Assembly: GCA_025765595.1 (NCBI GenBank)
Contig: JAIVFH010000027.1
Coordinates: forward strand, 279,225 to 343,224
Source of the DNA: Obelidium mucronatum
Lineage: Eukaryota; Chytridiomycota; Chytridiomycetes; Chytridiales; Chytriomycetaceae
Reading direction: 5' to 3'
DNA: 64,000 nt
The notes under the pieces were generated by a model. That model was not told where the DNA came from. It did no database searches and saw only the letters and a list, made by a program, of their open reading frames with translations. Position numbers and translations under genes: made by a program. Positions 44,343 through 59,385 of the stretch are shown here, one piece after another (the first letter of the stretch is position 1; each line of letters starts with the position of its first letter).

Positions 44343-46755
44343 TCAATCCCATTTTCGCAACCCATTTTCCTTCCTCAAGCTTGCAGCACCTCTTGGCAAA
44401 CTTCCCAACCCTGGGAACCTATCACTTCCACCGCCGCCTTCTACGCGATTCATTAATGATCCTACTTGCACGGAACCCATCGGATCGCCCCTGTAACTGA
44501 ATCCATCAAACTGACTTTGTTGGGAATCCGCAAGTCGGTTCGAGGGATCCACGTATGAGTCTTGTGGGAGTTCTGAAGTGAATTCTTGGTCAAAGTTGGA
44601 GGTATCGCTTGAGTTTGCCTGTTTGGTTTTTTGTGCAGGAGGTTTTGTTGAGAGGAGAGTGTTGGAAGTCTTTTTTTTTTTCTCAAAAAACTCTTCTTAC
44701 GACTTCTGGCCGGAAACTGGGACGGTATTTACGAGCATTTAATCTCTGCCAGTTGATATCAGCAAACCAAGGGTGGCGTTTGATTTCCTCTGCACCGTTG
44801 TTTCCCAGTCTGCTTGTTGGGTCTCTGTTCAACATCTGTAGAAAATATAAATTATATGTGTGTCTATAAGGCTAAATAAAAAGAAAATTGAAATAACAAT
44901 ACCTTGGTAAGCAAATCCTTGACCACATCGCCAAGTTCATCTGGAAACACCAACTCATCAGAAACGATCCGCTTATACATTTCATTCTGGTTCTCGTCAT
45001 AGAATGGAGGCAGTCCAGTTATCATTTCATAAATGAGGACACCAAGAGTCCAATAGTCAACGCATTTTGTGTATCCGTGACCAAGGAGGAGCTCGGGTGC
45101 TAGGTATTCTGGTGTTCCGCAGAAGGTGTTTGTTTTGTTGCCGTCTTTCATGTTGAATTTGCAGAGTCCAAAGTCGCAGAGGGCAATGTGGCCGGAATAG
45201 TCAAGGAGGATATTTTCAGGCTTCAAATCCCTGCAATTGAAAGAAGAAAAAAAAAATGAGAGTTGTTAGTTTTTTTTTGTTTAGTGGGGCATGACTACTC
45301 GCCTATAAATGATATTAAAGGAATGAAGACATTCCAAGGCCGAAAGCAATTCCGCCGCATACAATTTTGCCCGATCCTCCTCAAACCGCCCCTCCAACTG
45401 CAAATGATGAAAAAGCTCTCCACCATTCACAAACGCAAGCACCAAGTACAATTTATCTTTGCTCTGAAACGAGAACTTTATGTTGACAATGAACGGGTGA
45501 CTCACTTTCGCCAACACGTTTCGCTCAGCAAGAGTGTGCTGGACTTCATCGCGCTCCACAATCGACGATTTTTTAAGGATTTTCATTGCGTAGATTCGAC
45601 CCGTGTCCTTCTTCTTTACTTGTACTACTTTTCCGAAGGAGCCCTTTCCAAGAACACGGAGGATTTCAAAGTCGTCCACGCTGAGGGCACGTTTTTCCGC
45701 TTCTGCGCCGTTTTGTTTGAAAACGAGTTGGATGCGGATTTCGCCAGCGTTCAAGGTTGGAGTGGAGGGGGCGGTTGTGCCGTTGCTATTACTGGAATTG
45801 TTGACTGGGGAGAGTTTGAACCATTCATCCTGCAGTCTCTGAAATAATTGAATTGAATTGAATTGAATAAACTAAAAGGTGGTGGTTGGGGGTGTGAAAG
45901 TTCGTACTTGGTCAAAGGCTGGGGATATTCTGGTGGTTCCGATTGGAATGTCACCATTTTTGGCGGCATTCTTTTGGTATACTGTGACAATAAGATCGCT
46001 TTCACGGCTAACGTCACTATAGAAACACAAGCAGGCCAGCTAAGATTGATGCCCCACACTCTAAACAAATACAAGTGCGATTGTTATGGCTTACAAGTTT
46101 GCTCTGAAATTCCAGTTGATTGCGTGTCCTGATATTGGCTTCCCATTTTCATGCTCTAGCTTTGTTTCCTTAGCCCAGGCCATTGTTTCGTTCTTGTCGA
46201 ATTCTAGAACAAGGAATGGCATCACAGGAGCTGCGTCTTTCGAAGCCTTTGCCAGTAGGTTCAAATTTCGAGTTTCGACAACGCGGATGGATAAAAGACC
46301 AGGTGCATCAAATTCGCGTGGTTGCTGCTGCTGTTGCTGCTGCTGTTGTTGTGCGTCTTGAACTTGCTGCTGTTGACTGGTATTGAGGCTCTGAGAAGAC
46401 GATCCAACAGATTCGACAACGAGAACATCTTTCGAATCACTTAGGTCTTCTTTGGAAGGAGCTGCCAGAGTCATTTGAGATGTTTCCATTTCTTTGGGTG
46501 TTCCTGGTTTCGAACTATTTGCAGATTGAGGACGTGATGAGAGGCCCAGATTCTTGGTCTGATGACGTATAATAAATAGTTTTATTATTCGTTAGTTCAT
46601 TTTAGGGGATGATAAGCAGTACAGTGTGTTATCCACCTTTGCAAGCAAACCATCAAGGGCAGTTTCTGTTTGGGGACGAACGTACGAAAGAGCAGTTACT
46701 ATGCAATAGTATATGTAAGGAAATATAGTGCCTTACTCTTCAATAGCTTAAACAT
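44343..46755 (-). CDS. AGC protein kinase, Ypk1/Gad8 (SGK) type with N-terminal C2-like domain
   Basis: Target of TORC2 and PDK1 in the known family, acting in membrane stress signalling. Minus strand, ATG 46755 (MFKLLK, then a short intron), several small 5' exons, a poly-Gln run and a C2-like segment (LLSIRVVETRNLNLL). The kinase core follows: FEILRVLGKGSFGKVVQVKK, AMKILKK (catalytic Lys), DLKPENILLDYSGHIALCDFG, the activation loop TNTFCGTPEYLAPEL and YTKCVDYWTLGVLIYEM. The tail has a turn-motif candidate and a hydrophobic motif FDGFSYRGD, diagnostic for AGC kinases, ending at TGA 44343-44345. HRD is split by an intron near 45230-45300. Exon borders in 45750-46100 are approximate. Confidence 0.85.
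45845..45868. repeat. (AATTG)n pentanucleotide tract
   Basis: Four to five tandem AATTG units inside an intron of the AGC kinase gene. Confidence 0.8.
46318..46375 (-). repeat. CAG/CAA repeat encoding poly-Gln
   Basis: A trinucleotide run (GTTGCTGCTGCTG... on the plus strand) encoding about ten consecutive Gln plus a second Gln cluster near the N-terminus of the AGC kinase; potentially length-polymorphic. Confidence 0.75.
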
Positions 46756-46879
46756 GTCTTTGGTTTGTGTATTCTCGAAGCCAAAAAGAACAACCAAACT
46801 TTGCAATTTTTCCGGGAGGGGTTAATCCCCAAACCACCGATTTTGAACAATTTTCATCGTCCCCAAAAAAGCAAAAAAC

Positions 46880-49800
46880 ATGACAGCAGCAAGCACTTAC
46901 CCTATCGGAAAGGTGCCTGGGAAAGGAGCTAAGGTGCTCGAATACCTCAAAAAGACATGTCAGGAGCGTATCATGTTTATTGACGGAGGGAATGGGAACG
47001 ATGATCCAACGGTTCAAGTTTACTGAGGAGCAGTTTCGCGGAGAGCGTTTCAAGAATCACCGTAAAGACTTCTTGAAGGGAAACAACGATATGCTTTCGT
47101 TGACGCAACCAGAGGCTATCATGAGCATTCACCGTCAGTACTTGATGGCGGGCTCAGACATGATTGAAACCAACACATTCTCTGGAACTACTATCGCCCA
47201 GGCTGACTACCATATGGAAGATGATGTATACGACATCAACAAGGTTTGTCATGTGCTAAATGCACTAGGCCAATTTGCAATGTTTTGGACACCCAAATTG
47301 CTTATCTCTGCAACAAACAGGTCTCGGCTGAAATCGCCAGAAAAGTCTGCGACGAAGTCACAGCCCTACAACCACACAAGCCTAGATTTGTCATTGGTTC
47401 TATTGGTCCCACCAACAGGACTGCCTCAATTTCCCCCTCTGTCGAGAACCCATCCCTTCGTAACGTCACCTTTGATGAGCTTGTTGAAGCATATGTACAG
47501 CAAGTGCAGGCTCTATTGGATGGAGGCTCTGATATTCTTATGGTGGAAACTATTTTTGACACCCTCAACGCCAAAGCTGCCTTGTACGCCATTGATGTTT
47601 GTTTCGAAGACCACGGATACGACCGAGTCCCCATTTTTGTTTCTGGAACTATTGTGGACCAATCTGGACGTACTCTTTCTGGACAGACTGGTGAAGCGTT
47701 CATTGTGTCTGTCAAGCACTCTGATCCGTTTGCAATTGGTTTGAACTGTGCTTTGGGTGCTGGACAAATGTTGCCCTTCATGCAGAACATTGCAAAGAAC
47801 ACGGACACCTTTACTATTTGTTATCCCAAACGCCGGTCTTCCAAACACTTTTGGTGAATACGATGAGTCTCCAGAGGCTATGGCCAAGAATGTTCTTCCA
47901 TTCGCCGAATTGGGACTTTTGAACATTGTTGGAGGGTGAATATTTCCTTCCATCAGAAACAGCGGACATTTTCATGATTCGCTGACGTTTGTACTGCTTC
48001 TTTTTAGATGCTGCGGTACCACCCCGGAACACATTAAAGCCATCCATGATGCCGTATTGCACTTGAAGCCCCGAGTGCCACCGAACTTTGGATCCAAACC
48101 CATTGGTCGTATCTGGATTGGAAGTATACAAGAAGGGCGACAATGACGTCTTCTGTAACGTTGGAGAGCGTTGCAACGTTTCTGGTTCTCGTATCTTTGC
48201 CAAGAAGATCATCAATGGAGCTTTTGAAGAAGCTCTTGCTATTGCTAGAGCTCAAGTAGAAAACGGAGCGCAAATCATTGATATTAATATGGATGAAGGT
48301 TTGCTTGATGGAAAGGTTGCGATGGCCAAGTTCCTGAACTACATTGCCTCCGAACCCGATATCGCACGAGTCCCGATCATGATTGACTCTTCCAACTTTG
48401 AAGTTGTTTTGGCTGGTTTGAAGTGTGCACAAGGAAAATGTATTGTCAACTCTATTTCCCTCAAGGAAGGAGAAGAAGATTTCATCAAGAAGGCAAAAAT
48501 TGTGAAACGTTTCGGTGCTGCTGTTGTCGTTATGGCTGTAAGTCTTATGATTTGTTCTTTTGATTGTTGTGGCTTGCCTTGACTTTTTTGTTTTCAAGTT
48601 CGACGAAGTCGGTCAGGCTGTTGAATGCGATCGCAAGTTCGATATTTGCAAGCGTTCATACGACATTTTGGTCCAGAAACTTGGTTTCAAACCATCAGAC
48701 ATTATCTTTGATCCAAACATTCTCACAATTGCTACTGGTATGGAAGAGCACAACAGCTACGCTGTTGAATTCATCAATGTCGTCTACCGTATCAAGAAGG
48801 AACTTCCGCATGCGAAGATTAGTGGGGGTGTGTCCAACTTGTCTTTCTCTTTCAGAGGAAAGGAGGCTCTTCGTATGGCTATGCACTCTGTTTTCTTGGT
48901 ATATTCTTTTCAAAGCTGGGTTGTGAATACTCAACTAAATTATGTTTTGATTTCTTAGTACCACACGATTAAGGGCGGTATGGACATGGGTATCGTCAAT
49001 GCAGGTTTCTTGACCATCTACGATGACATTCCAAAGGATTTGCTTGAGATTTGTGAGGACGCTATTTGGAACCGTGATCCAAACTGCACTGAAAAGTTGC
49101 TTGCTTATGCCGAGTCTCACGGTGGAGCTACAGCCAAGTCGGCCGAAGAAGAAGAAGCTTGGAGACTTTTGGATGTCGAAAAGCGTTTGGCACATGCTTT
49201 GGTGAAGGGAATTACAAAGTATGTTGTCGCTGATACCGAAGAGGCTAGACTGAACAAGGAAAAGGTAATTTCTCGCATTCTTTTTTTGTTGATTTGAATG
49301 TCTGATGGAACTTTGTGTAGTACCCACGTCCATTGAACGTTATTGAAGGCCCATTGATGTCTGGTATGAGTACTGTCGGAGAATTATTCGGTTCTGGAAA
49401 AATGTTCTTGCCACAAGTTATTAAGTCTGCTCGTGTCATGAAGTCTGCTGTTGCTCACTTGATCCCATACATGGAAGAAGAACGTTTGGCCAACTTGGCT
49501 GCCAGTGGTATCGCTGATGATGATGCCGACAGTGCCTATAACGGTGTTGTGATCATGGCTACCGTCAAGGGTGATGTTCACGATATTGGAAAGAACATCG
49601 TCGGAGTTGTTCTCGGTTGTAACAACTACAAAGTTATCGATTTGGGAGTCATGGTTCCAGCCGATAAGATTATTCAAGCAGCTATTGACAACAAGGCCCA
49701 CGTCATTGGGTTGAGTGGTTTGATTACCCCATCTTTGGACGAAATGGTTTTTGTTGCAAAGGAACTTGAGCGTCGCGGTTTGAAGGTACGAGTTTTCATA

Positions 49801-51119
49801 AGCCTGTTAATTATGCTAACTGTATACACAGATTCCAGTCATGGTGGGAGGTGCTACCACATCCAAAATGCACACTGCAGTTAAAATCGCTCCCCGTTAC
49901 ACTTCTCCGGCCGTTCATGTCCTCGATGCATCACGCTCTGTTGTTGTTGTCTCAAACTTGCTGGACCCCAACAACAACGTAGACTTTGCTCTGGACATTG
50001 CTGATGAATACGAAGATTTGAGAGCCGAGCACTACGAGGGATTGAAGGACCGCAAGTACTACAGTTTGGAAAAGTCACGGTCCTTGGCCGCCAAAATCGA
50101 CTGGACTGCACCAGGAAAGACTTACAAGCCAAAGTTCTTGGGATCTTTGGTTTACACCAACATTGACTTGGCTTCTTTGATTAACCACATTGACTGGAAT
50201 CCATTCTTCCAAACCTGGCAGTTGCGTGGAAAGTACCCGAACCGTGGTTACCCAAAAATTTTCAACGATGAAACCGTCGGTGCCGAAGCCAAGAAGCTCT
50301 TTGATGATGCAAACGTGATGTTGCAGGACATTATCAAGCAAAAAACTTTGACTGCGAGGGCCGTGGTATGGTTTGCACCCGCCAACGCTGTTGGTGACGA
50401 CATTGAGATTTACAAGGACGAGGCCAGAACTGAAGTGGTTGGAAAGTTCTACGGTCTCAGACAACAAGCAGAAAAGGTTTGTCCTAACAATTAGACGTAG
50501 AAATTTCTTACTCATTGTGATTTTACCGTAGGATTCTGACAACCCAGAACCTTACTACTGCCTGTCCGACTTCGTGGCACCAAAGACGTCTAGTGTTCCA
50601 GACTACATTGGAGGATTGGCTGTGTCCGTTGGTTTTGGTGTGGACGAGAAGTGTGAGGAATATCAAAAGACCCACGATGACTTTTCCGTCATCATGCTCA
50701 AGGCGCTTGCTGATCGTTTGACCGAAGCCCTGGCAGAAAAAGTTCACGAAGACATGCGTAAAGACCATTGGGGTTACTCTGCAAATGAGACTTTGTCGAC
50801 TGAAGAAATGCTCCAAGTCAAATACCAGGGTATCCGTCCAGCACCTGGTTACCCATCTCAACCAGACCACACTGAAAAAGAGACAATGTGGAAACTGATG
50901 GATGTCGCTAACTTGACTGGAATTACTCTCACTGAGTCTTTGGCAATGACCCCAGCTGCCGCCGTTTCAGCCGTTTGCTTCTCTCACCCTGAAGCGCAAT
51001 ACTTTGCCGTCGGAAAGATTGAAAAGGATCAAGTGGTTGACTATGCAGCCAGAAAGAACATGCCGCTGGATGTTGTAGAGAAGTGGTTGGCTCCAAACCT
51101 CGCCTACGATACTGATTAA
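46880..51119 (+). CDS. metH: Cobalamin-dependent methionine synthase
   Basis: Transfers a methyl group from 5-methyltetrahydrofolate to homocysteine through methylcobalamin. All four modules are present in order: the homocysteine domain (MFIDGG..., zinc ligands at GLNCAL and VGGCCGTTP), the pterin-binding domain ([19 protein letters not shown]), the B12 cap and Rossmann domain with DVHDIGKN (DxHxxG, the cobalt ligand His) and GLSGLITPS, and the activation domain ([16 protein letters not shown]). Introns: 47244-47320, 47936-48007, 48538-48598, 48899-48958, 49265-49320, 49786-49831, 50477-50531. Three +1 breaks: near 46990 (before MGTMIQ), 47825-47827 (AAA in YPNAGLP) and 48103 (CCC in SKPLVV). 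With them removed the protein is full length. Spliceosomal introns argue against a bacterial contaminant. Confidence 0.95.
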
Positions 51120-51190
51120 ATAGGATGCATGAAGTTCTCTAGCTTAAAATTACATTTCCAATTAAACTGTTGTTATTCTTCTTTTTTATT

Positions 51191-52343
51191 TTACATTCTG
51201 GCCTTGAAGACCATTCCAACCCCCACAAGGACCAAAATGAAAACAATTATTGCCACAGCAAGCAACCAATTGTTTCGCATATACCAAGGTGCATTATCAC
51301 TGGACGATCCTTCTTCAATTTGGTTTGGACTTCGCAACCGCCGCTGTGCCCGTTCAGCACTTTGTTCAGGAGTCATGACATATTCTTGAACTTGCTCCCA
51401 TAGTGGAGTCTGGTTGTTTCCTTCGCGAACAGCCCTTTCTCGCTGACGCTCAGCCTCTGATCCAGTGTCTGATCCGCCATCATTACCGTCCTGACCAGCC
51501 TCATTCTCCTCCCTTTGAGGAACTAGTCCGGTTGTACTTCCAACCGCGCTCAACCTTCTGTTGAAAAACATGCTACTTCGAGCACTAGTCGGTATGGCTT
51601 GGACGCCAACACTATCGGTCCCAGAATTCACTGAATTGGCTGAATCTGACGTGATTGATAATTGTCTACTGCGACGTCCATAATAAACCCACTTTTCATC
51701 CAACGCAAAGTCAGAAATAGGAGGAATCCCAGCTTGATGAGGTACTGACGAATTATAAAGATTTGTAAGCAACAAATGAAATCAACCACACAAAATTCCA
51801 ACACCAACCTTTTGGAACAATGCATTCGTTTTCGAGATGGTAAGGCAAAAGTTCGCGTTGACCAACCCATGGACATGAAGCAAGGGAGAATGGACACGCA
51901 ACGATCAGAGAATCAACAATCTATTGTGGATTCAGAATGCAATTTAAACAAAAAAAAAAAAAAACACAACAGCGCCAAAGCAACAGACCTTCTGAGCCGG
52001 TGAATCAGGTACACCGAAATGCCTGACTTGTGAGGACAGCTGCGTTCGACAGAAGGGACAGCTGCGGTGCTTTCCAAACCATGAACGGGCACACAGTGAG
52101 CAGATGATGTTCTGTCTGCAACACGGAAGCTCCTGTGGGCGAGCGATAAGAAGCGCATACGTGATGGCCAATAAACACACTTTGTACCTTTGCTCTGTTA
52201 GGAATGCAGAAGCAAATCTCGCATGCTGGCGGCTCGTTCTCGGTCTCCGCTATGGCTTTCTCTGCTACCGGCGCTGCCGCGTCACTGGCTTCGACTTGTT
52301 GCCCTTTGTCGAGCACATAGGTAAGTTGCAGTGGGATGGACAT
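51191..52343 (-). CDS. RING-finger protein with C-terminal membrane anchor
   Basis: Probable E3 ubiquitin ligase. Minus strand, ATG 52343, about four exons: the first ends AKG near 52184, followed by a RING exon (to about 51990), a short exon near 51838-51935 (QRELLPYHLENECIVPK) and the last exon from about 51745 to 51191. The RING reads CEICFCIP...LPCCRQNIICSLC...CPFC, with all eight potential zinc ligands. The C-terminal half is acidic and Ser-rich, and ends with a hydrophobic span (LLAVAIIVFILVLVGVGMVF) and a very short tail (KARM), so it is tail-anchored. Similar proteins act in ER or endosomal quality control; the pathway here is unknown. Confidence 0.75.
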
Positions 52344-52349
52344 CAGTCA

Positions 52350-52758
52350 GGGGATTGTGATTTCAAGGACAAAAGTAGGGCAGGGCTTGTGCAAGGGGGC
52401 TTGCACACTGCAGACAAGTTGAGCTACAAAGCGCTTTATTACGCACATTATCTGCTGTTTGACGCTGATTTCAAAGGAATAACCGAGCAACACCGGCTGC
52501 ACCACAAGCTGTACGTTAATGGAAGGAGTTAGCGGGAGATGATAACCATCGTAGATCTTTCTAACCTGCGCTCATACTACCTAACAAGGCTATGTGTAGC
52601 CTCGGGTATCGTGCTGTTGGCAAGGCCCGTGCATTGCGATGAGCCTGCCTTACCTCGTAAAGCAGATATCCAGAAACTCCAAGCATTACGCTTCCACCCG
52701 TTATTCGACACGGCCAACAATCAATGTCTTTAGTTTGGGGGTTGGTCGAATCATCCAT
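52350..52758 (-). CDS. DMAC1-like small membrane protein (complex I assembly candidate)
   Basis: ATG 52756-52758 opens a short frame. Its N-terminus (DIDCWPCRITGGSVMLGVSGYLLYEV) has the Cys-x-x-Cys followed by a Gly-rich hydrophobic helix seen in DMAC1/TMEM261, a small inner-membrane protein needed to assemble the distal arm of respiratory complex I. The 3' structure is ambiguous: reading through gives a second hydrophobic stretch ending SMSAG then TAG near 52561. Alternatively a donor at YE|GTAAGG or at GCAG|GTTAGA would join downstream sequence that reaches the RING gene's start. The lower border given is for the longest model. Confidence 0.5.
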
Positions 52759-52833
52759 ATTATGTATTTGTCGTGAAAAACAGAAGATCAAAATAAATAA
52801 ATAAATTAAAAAAAGGAAAGAATATCGTAGAAA

Positions 52834-55078
<2,245 letters not shown>

Positions 55079-55194
55079 CGTTTGGATCTTTGGATGGAAC
55101 AAAGACACGATTGGCGTTTGCTTCGAGAACAAAGAGAATATACTCGTGAAAACAATTTTATAAATAAATCGCAATTAATTAAAACAAGCAGCCA

Positions 55195-57821
55195 ATGTCC
55201 GCGCACGGAAAGCCGCCGTCCGCCGTGTCGACGCCGCGCGCGTCCAGCACGCGCATCATCAAACACGTGGCGCTCGTGCATTCGGACGCTGAGCCCGCAG
55301 ACACTCAGCCACACCTCCCGCACCAACACCAACACCAACACCAGCAGCAGCAGCTGAGCAACCGCCTCAAGTTCTCGCTCGATCTCGATGCCGATGCTGC
55401 GGCTGGCGGCGCAACGCCGTCGCTGAAGTACTTCAAATTGCGGCCAAAGGAACCTCTCAACTCGAAACCGTCACTTGGATCGTCCGTGCCAAACTCACAT
55501 TCGTTTCTCGATCTCGACTCAAAGCCAATTTCAGCTCTGTCGCTGGGTCTCTCGAAAACCGCGTCAAAGTCAAATGACCACACTACGTCAGCCGAAAAGG
55601 ATCACAGCTCTGGAAAATTGACTGAAACAGACGTGGACGCGAGTTTCAAGAGCCGGGAAGATGAAAGACTGGAAAAGGGTGTCTTGATCCCAGGATCAAC
55701 GGAGCAGTTCTCGGCAACTTTTCACAACCACATGCCTCGCATTTCCCAAATAGCAGATCCCGATTTTCAAAGTGCAACATTGAACGAAGAAATGAATCAG
55801 ATGGATGCATCTCGAGATAATGCAAACCCATCCGTTGCTGAGACCTCTCACTTGTCTATACCCACTTCAAGAACTCAGCAACGAGGAGTCAGCTTTGACG
55901 CTTCCGTATTCTCTCGCCGATTGCCTAATCCTTCCAGCGGTCATGGTTCTGATCAACTATCAACTTCTCCCGAGCAGGACAATGCTTATAATGAACAAAT
56001 GACTCACTCAGATCCTGACTCTGACTCTGACTCTGGCGATGAAGGCCAAATATTTCAAACGCATTTATCAGTCAGAGTCCCCGCTTCTACTGCCGCAAAT
56101 AATAGCTCACATTCCACGGGATCATCGCCTACAAGGATAATTCTGAAGGATCCACGGAAACCATCAAATGTGGATGGTACCTTGGGAATGAAAGTGACCA
56201 CAACAGCAATCAATTCTCCTAGATCTCCATTGAGACGCGACTCAATGGGAGGAAACACATCTCCCTTTGGAAGAACACCATCAGGAGTTGGAATCACAGA
56301 ATCTGCAAGGAAGCCGTCCTTTCCTTCACTCGGGCGTGCCACCATCGGACATTCTACATCTCGACCTTCGACAGAAATACGACCTCCCATTCGGAATGTC
56401 AGTTTTGGGGATGTTGCGTCGCTTCACAGACAGTTCCATCAACCACCTGGATCCCAAGACACGGCGTCTTCCTTTATTCACAATAATAATCGTTCCTCAA
56501 GTCCTTTTCCTGGGTCCGTATCCAGCTCTTGGAAACTAGGAAGTAGTGTCGGCTCTTTTCGAAGGAACCTGTCGGGAGTTCATGTGAAACGGAAAGACTC
56601 TGTGGCGAGCACCGCTTCTGGGGGGATGATGAGCGCTTCCAGCAGTTTTGTAGCACCAAGTCCAGCAATGTCTTACTTGAGTATGTTAGCTGAAAAGTTA
56701 GCTGAACCGCGTATGTGTTTTTTTATATCATTTTCAAGACCGATATTCATCAATTTTCATCAGCACGAGGTGTTTACTTTGAAGGTGATCAAGTTGGTGA
56801 CTGGATTCTCGGTAAAGAGATTGGTAGCGGGGCGTTTTCCAGAGTATTTGAGGCCAGCCCTGCAGCAGAGAGTGAACTTGGCCAAGCATTACCACCATCG
56901 ACTCGGGCGGCCATTAAAATTGTCGCCAAGGCAGCGCCAGATTCAACGCGTGGATTGAAAGATTCTCGCCAAGACTCATTAGCTTCTTTGGACAGTATTG
57001 GGTCATCTGCGGGGAATGGCAGTGGGAATTTTGGAGTCAACAGCCCTGCCTCTAGTAATGCCAATAATGACGGGAAAGCCGGTCAAGATGACGTGCGAAG
57101 GCTTTTGGATCATGAAATTGCAATATGGTCATCTCTTGACCATCCCAACATACTAGGGCTAATACAGTCCATGGACGTGGATGATGCGGTGTTTGTAGTT
57201 TCTGAGTTTGCGGAAGGCGGAACGCTCTTGGATTATATTGCGAAAAATGGCCGGCTTTGTGAACCAATTGCGCGGAAGATTTGTAAACAACTTGTGGAGG
57301 CGCTGCTGCATTTACATACAATCTGCCAAGTAATCCATCGTGATATAAAATGCGAGAATATCTTGTTGATGGAGGCTGGTCCTCCAGCAGATTGTGTGAA
57401 TGTCAATGAATGGGTACCAACCGTGAAACTTGCTGACTTTGGGCTTTCGGAAAGGATATCGGACTCAATGCTACAGTCACCCACAACTCTGATATCGTCA
57501 GATCCAATATTTTGCGTCGGATCGCTGCATTACTGTGCTCCAGAAGAATTGCGTGCAACTGCGTCGACAACAAACACCGCTGGGGATGTATGGAGTATGG
57601 GATGTGTGTTTTATACCATGTTGGCAGGAGCTCTCCCATTTAACGATGATTATTTGCCACGGTTGCAGATGTCAATCATGAATGGATCATATGATGAATC
57701 TAGGTTAGAAAAGTATCAAGTTAGTGAGAAAGCGCAAAGTCTCTTGAAAGGAATGTTGACTGTGGATGTGGCAAAACGATTAACAGCCCAGCAAGTATGG
57801 GAGCATCCTTTCTTTGAATAA
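55195..57821 (+). CDS. CAMK-like Ser/Thr protein kinase with long disordered N-terminus
   Basis: Two exons, 55195-56710 and 56764-57821 (53-nt intron, phase 1); 857 aa. The first ~500 residues are Ser/Pro-rich and disordered, with a His/Gln run and a GC-rich first 250 bp. The kinase domain starts at GDWILGKEIGSGAFSRVFEA. It has AAIKIVAKA (Lys), an insert of about 50 residues before alpha-C (LLDHEIAIW), HRDIKCENILL, VKLADFGLS, and GSLHYCAPEELRA in the activation segment, then GDVWSMGCVFYTMLAGALPF, ending almost exactly at the end of the fold (WEHPFFE). The fold resembles fungal CAMKL/Prr-type kinases; no closer family assigned. ATG is 116 bp from the divergent MARK-type kinase. Confidence 0.85.
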
Positions 57822-57914
57822 AAGCAAGCATAGGTTTCCAACGAAATTATGCTTCTTTTATTTTCATTTTTATCCGTCAAATGAACCTAGATACGAGTTA
57901 TGTTCTACAACGCT

Positions 57915-59236
<1,322 letters not shown>

Positions 59237-59385
59237 TTACAACGTGTTTACACTCTTCAAGGATGACTGACTGAGCAACGTTCTGGAATCATAGCGTGAC
59301 ACAGACCTCTTCAAAATATCATGCAAGATTTGCAAAAATAAAAAGAAATAAATAAAGAGAGCCTAGACAACTCTACTATACGACA

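Noticed and set aside
46880..51119. Bacterial contamination or recent transfer as source of the methionine synthase
   Set aside because: Seven spliceosomal introns and base composition like its neighbours indicate a native nuclear gene.
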